Assembly (NCBI GenBank): GCA_015680905.1
Contig: CM027377.1
Location: 54,457,501 to 54,521,500, forward strand
Direction: 5' to 3'
From: Coptis chinensis
Taxonomy: Eukaryota; Streptophyta; Magnoliopsida; Ranunculales; Ranunculaceae
Length of the DNA: 64,000 bases
This document shows positions 22,607-33,745 of this stretch, piece by piece; the first letter of the stretch is position 1; every line of letters begins with the position of its first letter. Under the pieces are notes generated by a model, which had not been told where the DNA came from, made no database searches, and worked only from the letters and a program-made list of their open reading frames with translations. The translations under genes and the position numbers were made by a program.

Positions 22607-22623
22607 GGCGTGCAGCGGCGCCA
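22607..22623 (-). other. E2 primer binding site, tRNA-Asp type
   Basis: Two bases inside the 5' LTR the minus strand reads TGGCGCCGCTGCACGCC. Plant tRNA-Asp(GTC) ends in a sequence whose complement begins TGGCGCCGTTGCCGG. The first eight bases match and several later ones do. Confidence 0.7.
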
Positions 22624-22625
22624 TT

Positions 22626-24336
22626 TGATAAACACGTATTTATTCGAACATTTATTGGTTTTCTTGATTAATACAGTCCGAGGTCCACAGTCCGAAGTCC
22701 GAAGTCCAAAGACCAAAGTCCCAAGTCCAAAGTCCGTATAGTCGTACGTTTTAGTCAAGTTACCTTACTCACGTGGGTTTGGTAGGATAGGTCGAGTAAG
22801 GGATCATCCAAACCTTAGGGCTCGGAAAAGGCTCACAACTGGAATTACAACTTTTGGTGAGTAGGATTTTAGGTTTTTTAGTTGGTTTTAATTAAATTAA
22901 CAGTAATGCAAATAATGTAAATTACTATGGTGATTTATATGTAGATAAACAAAGATAGGGAACAGGGAGAGAGTTAATCATACTCATGGAAGAATCATTT
23001 TTTCAACAGTTTATATTACCACATCACTACATCTCTAATTCGTCTTGTGTTTGGAGACGACGTTGAGTATTGATCCCTAGCGCATGCCCACATCTCTTAG
23101 CCGCATCGCACTAGCATAAAGAGTTGAACTAATATTTCATCTCTGGAATATCATTTCAGCTCCTAGCTCGATTCCACATCAGCTGGACAAATTGGAGAGC
23201 TGTCTGACAACATAGAGTTGCGCGCGAGACATTTTGGGTCGCGCCCGAGACTGTTCTGGAGCATTAGCTAGCACTCCAAATTTGTACAGTCTCAGTCATT
23301 TTGGGACCGGATGTCTAATCTATGCCTAATTTCTAAGTAGTGATTCTAGAATATTAAAGAGTCAATCCGGATTCTCACACGAGCAGCATAACCCTCCTCC
23401 CGGAGGGATTAGCTCATGGTCATTGAAGGAATAATAAAACTTGTTGTATACATTAAGTAAATAAATGCGGGACAGAATTAAACTAGAAAAGAAATGATCA
23501 TTATTAAGGGGTAAAATGACTTACAATATTTAAGCTGCTGGAATGAAAATGACGGAATGTAAGTGCTGAATTAAAACTAACTACTGCTAAGCGGAAGCTA
23601 GAGCATAAAATGCTGAAGGGAAAATAATGAAGGCTACCCCCTCATATATATAGGCTGGAGACTGGAGACGGTTTAATTGGCTTTTGTTTGTTTGCTAATT
23701 GAGTTGTTCAAAACTTTGAGAATCAAAGTTTTGTTTTTACCCATTTGTTTTGTCCTTTACCTTATTAAGGTTTCGTCTTTTAGCCAATTTCATTTCAAAC
23801 CATCTGTTTTGAATTGGTACGTGTCTTCCATATTGCGAGGTGGCACCAAATTAAAACCATCACTTGCCACCTGCCTATGTTGACTCGTCATGCCTTTTGG
23901 GCTTGCAGAATGGGTCCACTTAGTATGTCCGATTAAATGCGCCCGATTTTTGGCGTTTTATAACTTTCGTCTTTTGCGTAGAGTTTGTCATGCAATCGCT
24001 CTGCCAGTTCACTAGCCAACGTCGGCACCCCGATTTATCAGATTTGAGCTTCAGAAGTTTGCTGCTTCTTTATATGTGGACCCGTTCTGCACTGGTTTTG
24101 TTATTTTGGAAACTTCGGCTCTAGTTAGGCTCTGTTGGGCTTCACTGGGGTTGGGTGGGAAACTTCAAATATTCTAGTATTCCCGTACTTCGATGCATGT
24201 TTTATCATTATATTCATTTTAAATGCGGAAACCTGCAAAAGTACAAAAATATAATTATTACATGATTATTAAACACATAATTGACCAAAATGCTATGTCT
24301 CTCGGGGTTTAATATTACAGTTTTGGGTGCTTATCA
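22626..24336 (-). repeat. E2 5' LTR
   Basis: 1711 bases, partner of 7726-9428. TATATATAT at 23644-23652 (minus) is the likely promoter. A palindrome pair GCGCGCGAGAC and GTCGCGCCCGAGAC lies at 23220-23252, followed by a GGAGC...GCACTCC near-repeat. A patch at about 23928-24003 is much more diverged from the 3' LTR than the rest. Confidence 0.92.
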
Positions 24337-24341
24337 CGTGG
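24337..24341. repeat. target site duplication of E2, right copy
   Basis: CGTGG, pairing with CATGG at 7721-7725. After it the sequence resumes as E1 spacer between ORF A and integrase, similar to E2 15649-15720. Confidence 0.75.
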
Positions 24342-25528
24342 TGAGGTGTCTCGGGTTAAAAATGGGTCGAGAATCACAAGATTTGGTCGGGTCCAATTTT
24401 TTTTCCAATCCCAAATCAAACCTAAAAATTGTAAACACGCACACATGACTTGTTCGGACTCCAAATTAGATAAATGAGTTACCAAAATAATCAGCATGAA
24501 AAATGCCATCCAATTTGATGTGGTATGCTCAAAGGCCAAACAAATTTTTGAAAAGAAAGAGGGATGTTTTATTTATAAATAATGGGGCTTTTTTTTTTAT
24601 ATGGTTTTATTTCTATACAAGGGAGATTAATGTGAACAACACTGGATGGCCAGAAGACTCTCCATCTAAACTCTTAGGCAACTATCATGTCGGCTCTGGA
24701 GCGAACCCAATCTAGCCAGACTATGGCTTCACCTTTATGTATTATGTGTATAGGGTGTAGGACGGTACCATCCTTGACCGTGAGCGTTATGGTCTAATAA
24801 TATTACCCTTATTACATATGGCTAGCCTCAAAATGCCCCAAAAGGAACTCAAAGTAACCAATATCTAGGGGTTGACCTGGTGGAATCCATTGCCCATGTC
24901 CCAAGTAAGCAACATCCGAGGTTGAACATGAATCTCTTTGTGCAGAGCGTTAATGCAAGGGAAATTTAAAAAGACCTCAACATATACATATATACAAGGT
25001 GAGTCTTTTAACGTCAGATCCTCAAGACAAATCCCAATCTATGGGAGGAACGACCTGGCGAAGTTGATCTCAAGCTGCTGGTGTCAAACAAGTGTATACG
25101 TTATAATAAACACCTTCACCAAGCGGCCGAAAACCAGGGTAGTTAGGGGTTTGACAATGCATACACCACCCCATTCTGCGCGCACATCATTGATGAGCAA
25201 AAGTACTGCGACCTTGTCCAATTCGAGAGGGGTGAGACTTTCTCCAAATGACGATTTTAACGTGGGCAGGAAAAGAGTAGAAGAGAGTGGAGAAAGAAGG
25301 AGGAGAAATTTTTGGAACCCATCGTTTACTAGTAGGAACGTTTGATCTCGTTTTAGAAGACATTTATACTTAGTTCTGAAATAGAGTTTTTGTGGACTAC
25401 GGTTCCGGCGCTTGCAACCACACACTTCAAAGTAATTTTAAGATCATAAAATAGAATATGGCATGGCTACCAAAATGACGTACCCTCTACAGAAAAACAA
25501 GATTGAGTATGCCAACTAAACATCTAGT
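24342..25528 (-). other. E1 spacer between integrase and ORF A with about 1.06 kb of extra DNA
   Basis: The first 120 bases match the E2 spacer. From about 24466 to 25528 E1 carries DNA absent from E2. Parts of it resemble E5: the minus strand near 24905-24680 matches 44855-45055, and near 25085-25000 matches 54590-54670. Frames at 24938-25345 (plus) and 25425-25084 (minus) overlap each other and match nothing I recognise. I see no clear termini or target duplication. Confidence 0.5.
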
Positions 25529-28500
25529 CTATGGATCATGAAGAAGAGTCTGATCAACAGTTGGGGAGCGTAACTCGTGGTAATGTTTGAGGCGTTGGCC
25601 ATTTACTTGAAATTCACTATTATCTTGTTGATTAAGCAAAGAGATTGCCCCATAATGGGTCACAGCTGACACAATAAAAGGACCAAACTATCGTGTTTTC
25701 AATTTACAAGGAAAAATGTGTAATCTGGAGTTGTAAAGTAAAACTTTTTGGCCAATTTTGAAATCTTTACGCAAAATGTGCTTGTCGTGCACTCTTTTCA
25801 TATTACCTGTGTAGGATTTCGAGAGATCATAAGCATCACTCCAAATCTCCTCAAGCTCATTTAATTGTAGTTTTCGCTTCTCGCCTACCGCGTTGATATT
25901 ATAATTGAGGCTTTTGATGGCCCATAGAGCACGATGCTCAAGTTCAACTGGTAGATGACAAGGTTTTCCAAAAATGATGCAGTAAGGAGACATCCCTATA
26001 GGTGTTTTAAAGGCCGTTCGGTATGCCCATAAGGCATCCGACAAGCAGAGAGACTAGTCTTTCCTTGAGAAATTGACTGTTTTCTCCAGAGTGGACTTTA
26101 TCTCTCTGTTGGAGACTTCCACTTGGCCATTCGTCTGTGGGTGATACGGAGTAGCAACTTTGTGAGTAACTCCATATTTCTTCATTAAAAACCCAAAACT
26201 TTTATTACAAAAATGTGTACCCCCATCACTGATGATAGCTTTGGGGACACCAAAATGAGAGAAAATGTTTTCTTTTACAAATTTTACGATAGTCTTATGG
26301 TCATTTTGTAGGAACCGTTATGGTCGCAGTTTACAAACCGTGAAAACCATTTGCAGCGGAATAAAGGTTCTCACGATTTTGTTTAGAATTATACCTTTAG
26401 ATCAGCTGTGATATCTCTGAGAATCCAAGATCTACAAAATCAGCAACCTCTTGATCTTCTATTGTATTCCTATCCTTAGAATGGACGTTGTGTGGGCAAA
26501 GATCTTCCAGCCTCTTCTTTCTCTCTTGGCCTCTCTCACTCACAAAGTTGGAACTGAATTTGGATATTACTTTTCTTGAGCAAAACCTTGGTAAAAACGG
26601 CCAGAGAAAGAGGGTTTCTATTTATAGGCTACAACAGGGACCATGAGGAAAAATCAGAGTTAGGTCTCCTGACGGGTTTGGGTTTTCCATGTTCGCCCAG
26701 AACACACAGCCCAAGTCCGTCAACAAATGGCTTATTCCACTAAAGGCCATTGTTGCACTACCGCCCTAATCCCAAATTACGTGTTATGTTTATGGGCTCT
26801 ATATTATATGCTTGTTGATTTCCCCGTGTTTAAGATATCAAATGCCTGTTGATTAAGTCAAGTTACTGATAACTATATTAATCAACTTCTTATGTCCTTG
26901 AGTAGTACCACTCAACCTCATTATCATGTTGGATTAAATCCACCTACAGGGTTTACATGACAATCCTTATGAGCTCCTCAAGGGGACATCATCAACCCGA
27001 CTTCCTGCGGGTCACGGATTCCTTCTATAATCAACAACACACCTTACATACAATGTCATTACCCAATCCGTCGAGTTTGTTGATTCACAAATGAATCTCA
27101 CTCATTGATGATTTAAAGCAATGTACAATGCACGTAAGTGCTCGTTATTATATCCGGATTAAGAGGATAAGAATCCATAATAACAGAGGTGTTTGTTCTC
27201 TTATATAGTCAGTATAAAGAGAAACAACCTCACTTGGTCCTGTTCAATACACACAAAGTGTACTAGTGTAATCCTGTAGTCAAGATGGACTAATACCAGA
27301 TTATACTACTACCGTACCAATGGTTTGTCCAAATCCATCTAGGTTGTGAACGTTTACTTATACTTTATAAGGTACTGATGATATGATCTTCTGCGTGTCA
27401 CCGCACACCATATCATCTACAACATAAAGTATTAGACGCATGCATATAATTAATAATATATATAATATGCATAACATTTGCCTATATAATTCTCATTCAA
27501 AATATAAAAAATTAGAGTTAATACAGAAGTAATGCTTTTAGTATATAACCTTATCACATTTGAGCGACATGCGAGTGCCTCAATCAATTTGGACACATAG
27601 TCCACAACAACTAGAATGTAGAGAAAACCTTGAGAAATAGGGAAGGGTCTCATAAAATTAATGCTTCAAACATAAAAAATTTCCACGATTAAAATGGGAT
27701 TTAGGGGCATCATATTGCATTGGGTAATGCGACCCAGGTGCTGATAACGAATGTAAGCTTTGCAATGTTCGTGCGCATCGCAAAAAGGGTAGGCTAGTAA
27801 AAACCACATTGTAAAACCTTGGCCGCAGTTTTCTTCCCACTGAAATGACCACCGCAAGATTGTTCATGACAAAAAGAAAATGCGTCGGTGTGTTCCAAGT
27901 CAGGAATGTAGCAACGAATGAGTTAGTCGGAACAATACTTAAATAGGTAGGGGTCGTCCCAGAAATAATATCCTATAGTGGATAAGAACTTGTTACGATC
28001 AGGGCGTGACCAAGAGGAAGGAACTTCCTCAGTAATTAGGTAGTTAACGATATCCACGAACCATGGATAGGAGAAAATGGAGTACAAATGCTCGTCCGGA
28101 AGGAATCACAGATGGCATCAGAATCACTATCAATGTCACCAACCAGCCTTGATAAATGGCCGGCCACCACATTTTTGGTTCCTTTCTTGTCTTTGATTTC
28201 CAGGGTGAATTCTTGCAAAAGAAGGATCTAGCGGAACAATCTCTGTTTTGCATCCTTTTTCACGAGTAGGTACTGAAGTAGGGCATGGTCAGTATATAAG
28301 ATGGTTGTAGATCCGACCAGGTAAGGGTGAAAATTATCCAAAGCATAGACAACAGCTAGGAACTCTTTCTCAATTGTCGTGTAATTATGTTGAGCGTCAT
28401 TAAGAGTTTTACTAGCATAGTAAATGACAACGGGTTTGTCATCATGTCATTGGCCTAGTACGACGCCAATAGCAAAGTCGCTAGTATCACACATCAGTTC

Positions 28501-30807
28501 GAATGGTTGAGACCAATCAGGGGGTTGAATGATATGAGCGGTAGTTAGGGCAATTTTTAGACTTTCAAAAGCTTGTTTGCAATCGAAATTAAAGTCGAAG
28601 ACCGTATCCTTAAGAAGGAGATTGGTTAAAGGTTGAGCAACTTTAGAAAAATCCTAAATGAATCGTTTGTAAAACCCGGCGTGACCTAAAAAAGGACGGA
28701 TATCACGAACTGTTTGGGGGACATGTAGAGAAGCAATTTTAACAATTTTAGCTTTATCAACCTCTATCCCATCTTTTGAAATAACATGACCTAGAACAAT
28801 TCCTTTGGTAACCATGAAATGACACTTCTCCCAATTAAGTACTAAATTTTTCTCTTTACAATGCGTTAACACTTTAGAAAGGTTGGATAAGTAGTCGTCA
28901 AAGGAGTTTCCATAAATGGAAAAGTCGTCCATGAAGACTTCCATATAACGTTCACCATATCACTGAAATGTGAAGCATGCAGCATTGGAAAGTACCAGGG
29001 GCATTGCAAAGACCAAAACACATTCGTTTGTATGTAAAGGTTCCAAAAAGACATGTGAAAGTTGTCTTTTCTTGATCAGTTGGATCGATGACAATTTAGA
29101 AGTAGCCGGAATAGCCGTCAAGAAAACAGTAGTAAGCATGACCGGCTAAATGTTCCAGCATCTGGTCAACGAATGGAGGAGGGAAGTGATCTTTATGTGT
29201 TACAATATTAAGTTTGCGATAGTCAATGCAAATTCTCCATTTCACTGGAATGCGAGAGTGGAGATGCATTCATCATTTTTATTTCGCACAACTGTAATGC
29301 CGGACTTCTTTGGAACAACGTGGACAGGACTAACCCAAACATTATCAGAGATAGGGTATATGATACCCGCATCAAGTAACATAAACTTCCTCCCTCACCA
29401 CATCTTTCATGGCGGGGTTAAAGTGACGTTGTGGTTCCTGCGATGTCTTGGTGCCGTCATCTAGATGTATGCGATGCGTGCATACACTAGGGTGTATTCC
29501 TTTGAAATCATCTAAGGACCAACCAATAGCAGAGCGGTGTTCATGAATGACATGAATCAAACGTATTTCTTCGTCGGTAGTCAAGTGGGAAGAAATTATT
29601 ATAGGGAGACTAACATCGGGATCGAGATGCATGTACTTCAAATTAGAAGGTAGAGGTTTCAAATCTGGAGTTGGATGATTGGGGATCAAGGATTTGTGAG
29701 GGACCTCTTCTTCAATGGAAAAGAGCAAGTCAGGTTATTCTAAATCGGTTGGTAACGCAGCAGTAGGGTCAAATAGTGGTACTAACTCTAATAATGTATG
29801 GACATCCTTAATGTACGAGTCATAGTCAAACTCAAGATCATCAAAAGAAAGAAATTGGTGTACCTCATCTGCGGGAAAAGAGTTTATGAAATATTCCCAT
29901 GACAGACTATCAACCATGCTAATCTCACCCTCAATGTCAGGATCGAGAAGTTGTTTCATTAAGTTGAACACATTGACTTCTACAGAAAGGTTCCCGAAAG
30001 ACATTGTCATTGAACCATCCCGACAATTGATGAGAGCGTTAGCAGTTGCAAGAAATGGACGTCCTAAAATGATAGAAATTTAGTCATAGGAAACTTTAGA
30101 ATCTAGAATGACAGAATCAATTGGGTAGTAAAAATCTTGGACCTTGACTAGGACATTTTCTACTATGCCCTTTTGGTACTTGAAGAAGCAATCCGCAAGT
30201 TGTAGGGTCATGTTGGTAGGCTTTAATTCATGAAGACCTAATTGCTTGAATAAGTAGTAGGGAAGTAAGTTAACACTCGCGCCTAAGTCTAAAAGGGCTG
30301 TAGCGGTATACTTGTCACCCAACGTGCATGGCACAGTTGGTCGACCTGGGTCTTTGTATTTAACCACACCATTGGTAGCAGTAATGGAGGAAAACTGCTC
30401 AGTTAGAAACACTTGTTGAGGAACATTCGTTCATCATTTGGTGGTGCACATGTCCTTCAAAAACTTGTCATGCTTGGGCAAATGCTTAAGTGCATCGAGA
30501 AAAGGTAGGTTTATGGTCAAAATTTTGAAGGTTTCTTGGATCTTATCGAAATGCTTGTCAGGTTTGTTCTTTAAAAAACGGGCAGGGAACGAAGCTTTTG
30601 GGTGGAATCACGGATATGGATCAGTGGCATCTTTCCCCAGGGACGTGGTTGTCGATTTGGAAGGAACAACTTCATCCGCTATAGGTCGCGAGGTAGGAGT
30701 TGGAAGGACGTCAGCCACGGCTTCCGTCGGTTGAATGTCTGGCATACGTATGTGATTGTCGACGGTTCGGCTAGAACAAAGGGTGGTGATGGCATTTACC
30801 TCACCCT
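25529..30807 (-). pseudogene. pol: E1 pol, split by a solo LTR
   Basis: Protease (30412-30080) keeps LLDLGASVNLLPYY. RT keeps motif A as FLDGYSGYF and has MEVFMDDFSIYG at 28944-28910, so both catalytic regions survive in separate frames. RNase H remnants include [17 protein letters not shown] (28218-28036). The integrase core is at 27857-27562 with a C-terminal part at 26306-25529 ([29 protein letters not shown]). The solo LTR at 26307-27556 splits it between the first two catalytic Asp residues. Many frameshifts and stops occur. The end is LLHDP then TAG at 25529. Confidence 0.85.
26307..27556 (-). mobile_element. solo LTR, probably Ty1/copia type, in E1 integrase
   Basis: 1250 bases with TGATAAGG...TTCCTACA termini on the minus strand and a perfect 5-bp duplication CATTT (26302-26306 and 27557-27561). 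CCTATAAATAG at 26619-26628 on the minus strand is a good TATA box, which sets the orientation. No internal genes or second LTR are present, so it is a recombined solo LTR. The superfamily call is a guess from length and composition. Confidence 0.8.
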
Positions 30808-32376
30808 GGCTGGGATTACTAGATCCTGGTGCATTGGTGAGTTCAAAAGCAGTATTTGTGGGCTTAGGGTTAGGAACTTCTTGGCCAGGGAACACTCCCT
30901 TTTGACTTTTATCCTGTGCTAACAGCTGAAGAGACTGTTGGATGGATGCTAGGATTTGAGACTGTTAATTCATGTAAGTCAGTAAAGTTTCAGCCGTTTT
31001 ATCGGCAGTGGATTGTACCAGTAGGGCAGCAGGAACAAGTTCACGGTTATTGTTTATATGTTGATTTTGGTACCCATAACTTGGAGTAACGGGAACAAGG
31101 CTGCGGTTATTTTGGTACCCTGTATTGGCGGTGTTGATATACTGACTTTGCCCTTGCGGGAACTGTTGAGGATTCCCTTGACAGTAGGAATTGTAATTCG
31201 TAGATGGCCGTACAGGAGGGTTGTTGAAACCCAGAGGAGCTGGCTGTTGGGTAGGGGTATGCCAAGCGAAATTTGAATGTTGTCACCAAGGTGTATTAGG
31301 GATGTTGAAAGCACAAGCCTCTTCAGATGGTTGGAGAGGGTACTCGTATGCCAAAGGGTAATATGAATCGGAGTGCTCAGGACTTAAGCAAAGAAGACAT
31401 GGGGAAGCGTTGGTGACCATGACTTGTTTGGGTTTTTGATCATTCACTTGATCCGAAAGAGCATCGACCTTTTTGGTTAGGGACTTGATCAGAGTTTTTA
31501 ATTCTGGAATGGGTGTGACCTCGAACATAGATGTAACTTTGGTAGGAGTGTCCTTTGAGGATCTGGAAGAATCAATGTTACCTCAATGGGTGTTTCGTGA
31601 AGCCTGTTTCTCAAGAAAAGTGTATGCTTTAATAGCGCTTTTGTCCATGAAACAACCGTTGTTCATGATATATAGTGTTTCCTTTTGATGGTAAGAGAGA
31701 CCATTAAAAAATGACCGGACTAAGACAGCGGTGTCGAGTTGATGATGGGGACATTCGAGAAGCAAATCAGTAAATCTGCTCCATGCTTCCATAAAGGATT
31801 CATAGGGATGCTGGTGAAATAATTGAATCTTTTGAAGCATCTCTGTAGTTTTTTTATGAGTATAGAACTTTATCATGAATGCTTGTACGAGCTTGGCCCA
31901 TATGTCAAGGGATTGTGGCACTTTGCCCGCGAGGCAAACTGAAGCTTATCAGCTAAGGTGAAGGGAAACAACCTAAGCAAGACTTGTTTGTTGGTAACGG
32001 TTAGATGGTGGAAAGTGGTGGCCACTTGTTGGATCCTACAAAGGTGATTGTATGGTTTTTCATGGTCTAGACCATGGTAAACAGGTAACAATCCGAAAAC
32101 ATTTGGCGAAATACAAAAAGCACCTACAATCTCATCGAGTTTAATGTAGGAAGCATGTCCTTCCTGTAAGGCAGTATAGAAGTTCGAAAGGGGTTTCTCT
32201 ACTGTGGGATTTTCCTAGGCCATAACTATGGGTGGTAATGGAAACTGAGATACTTGACGAAGTTGGTTTACAGAGGAAGAACTATGTCTAGGGGATAACT
32301 TATGCAGTTGTTTATCGTATTTCCGACGACGATATGTATGCTATAATTCCTTATTAGTATCAGACCGTAGTCTCAT
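30808..32376 (-). pseudogene. gag: E1 gag
   Basis: Starts MRLRSDTNKEL at 32376. Segments: KPLSNFYTALQEG; VFGLLPVYHGLDHEKPYNHL (32091-31873); FMIKFYTHKK and SFMEAWSRFTDLLLECPHHQ (31921-31583); KKVDALSDQVND with knuckle C-LL-C-LSPE-H-SDSY-Y in which the last Cys is Tyr (31528-31283); a Gln/Asn-rich tail and VFPGQ-like linker to protease. Stops and frameshifts are spread along it. The role is particle formation in the intact family. Confidence 0.8.
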
Positions 32377-33726
32377 GCAAACACAAATTTTAATTCTAAG
32401 CTCATAAGGAACGAATTATGACATTAGGATTAGTTATTACGGAAGGAGGGAGGTGAACCATGTCCTCCTGAGCTGTTGCTAACGTGAGCAGGTAAGCTAG
32501 GATAACGTGTTAATATTCCAGCATCTAGGTCACATGAGAGAATTGAGGGAGGTTTTCCGTGCTAAAATGTTCCTTAATTAGAGAACCTCAATCTTTCACG
32601 TTTGCTAGACACTGATGGAATAAGATGATGATTGATGATGGTATATTATGATTATTATATAATTATGATGAAATTTTATTATTAGGATTTTTTTTAAAAA
32701 AAAAAGTTTACGTAATTAATGTATTATGGAGAAGAGGGGAAAACACATGTAATATATTCACATAACCGTATGTAGCCTAAACACGTGATTAAATTACGAA
32801 ATATGCAAATAAAGACAAGAAATGCCGAAATAGATGACTAATCATGCAATTAGCACATGCTAGTTATACACAGGAAGGCTACATACACATGCAACCCTTT
32901 ATTACTCATACGTGAATAGAAACACGTCCTATGTATGCAATAATATATAGCTACGCATACATAAAATATAACCTATACGTGCAGCTAGATGCGAGGTAGA
33001 GGAATATCAAGAACGAACTCATGCAAAGTAATGCCGCGTATGTGAATAGATGTAACATACACATACAAAAATAATCTAAGCAGGTGGGTTGAAATCATGC
33101 AGACATCCAAATAAATTCGAATCATATTAACCATATTAACGTCAATATGCAATGACGAACCACACATACTCAGGAAAAATTCTATATATACAAAGAGTTC
33201 TCATGCCAACATACAAATATGCGATATAAAATAGGTTATAACAATCAACCAAATAATTTTCTCGACAAAGTTTGAGGAGTGGAAGAATGCGAAACCTGGA
33301 GCTTCCCGCAACTCTACCTATTTAGAATTAAACGACCGAATTAACTCCTGAAACTGGTTGAACTTGTGCACATACTGGAAGTTAGCTAAACAGGTCCAGA
33401 GAGTCCAAAATAGCACTGAGAAGGGAAATGACTTTGGTCTGAAAACTGGAGTGCTGATACTCCAGGTCAGTCTCGCGCGCAACCTTGGAAATTCTTGTTC
33501 GAGACTATGAGATAAGTGCAGTATTTCAACTTCTTACAACGTTCTTAGAATGTCTTAAGGATGATAATTCTGAGCTGGTTCACAGATACCTATAAGCAGA
33601 AAAATAAAAGTTGGTACGAGTAGTTAAGAGAAACGTTAGAATCGCAAAATAAATGAAAAATTGAAAAGAGGAGGGGGGGTGTCCAGTGATGTATTCCAGT
33701 TGTTATGTTAAATGTCCGGAGTACTT
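32377..33726 (-). other. E1 leader with hairpin cassette
   Basis: 1.35 kb between primer site and gag. It holds the 60-codon leader ORF (32985-33167), a 20-base hairpin CTGGAGTGCTGATACTCCAG at 33447-33466 and GTCTCGCGCGC at 33470-33480. Nothing else coding is supported. Confidence 0.6.
32985..33167 (-). CDS. E1 leader ORF, 60 residues, conserved frame
   Basis: Starts MCGSSLHIDVNMV and ends FVLDIPLPRI, with a hydrophobic middle (LLRLFLYVYVTS). E4 has a 60-residue counterpart (50947-51129) with the same start and stop. E2 keeps the frame and stop but not the ATG. By my count E1 and E4 differ by about ten replacement and five silent codons, E1 and E2 by about 14 and 11, only mildly below neutral expectation. 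It may be a regulatory upstream ORF or a chance open frame. Confidence 0.35.
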   Translation of the reverse strand: MCGSSLHIDVNMVNMIRIYLDVCMISTHLLRLFLYVYVTSIHIRGITLHEFVLDIPLPRI

Positions 33727-33743
33727 AGGCGTCAGTGGCGCCA
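33727..33743 (-). other. E1 primer binding site
   Basis: The minus strand reads TGGCGCCACTGACGCC two bases from the LTR end. Its first seven bases fit plant tRNA-Asp; the eighth is changed relative to E2. Confidence 0.6.
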
Positions 33744-33745
33744 TT

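Larger units (their letters stand above)
7726..24336 (-). mobile_element. E2: structurally complete Athila-lineage element nested in E1
   Basis: 16.6 kb on the minus strand with two LTRs, a tRNA-Asp-type primer site, leader, gag, pol, accessory ORFs A, small membrane ORF, D/C and B, 3' UTR and polypurine tract. It is inserted between integrase and ORF A of E1. The LTRs look about 95-97% identical over the parts I compared, so it is younger than E1. Its coding capacity is gone: gag and pol have frameshifts and stops, and RT motif A has lost its Asp. Confidence 0.93.

Noticed and set aside
24938..25425. Overlapping open frames on both strands
   Set aside because: They lie in the extra DNA of E1, overlap each other and match no family I know. 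Left as unassigned DNA.
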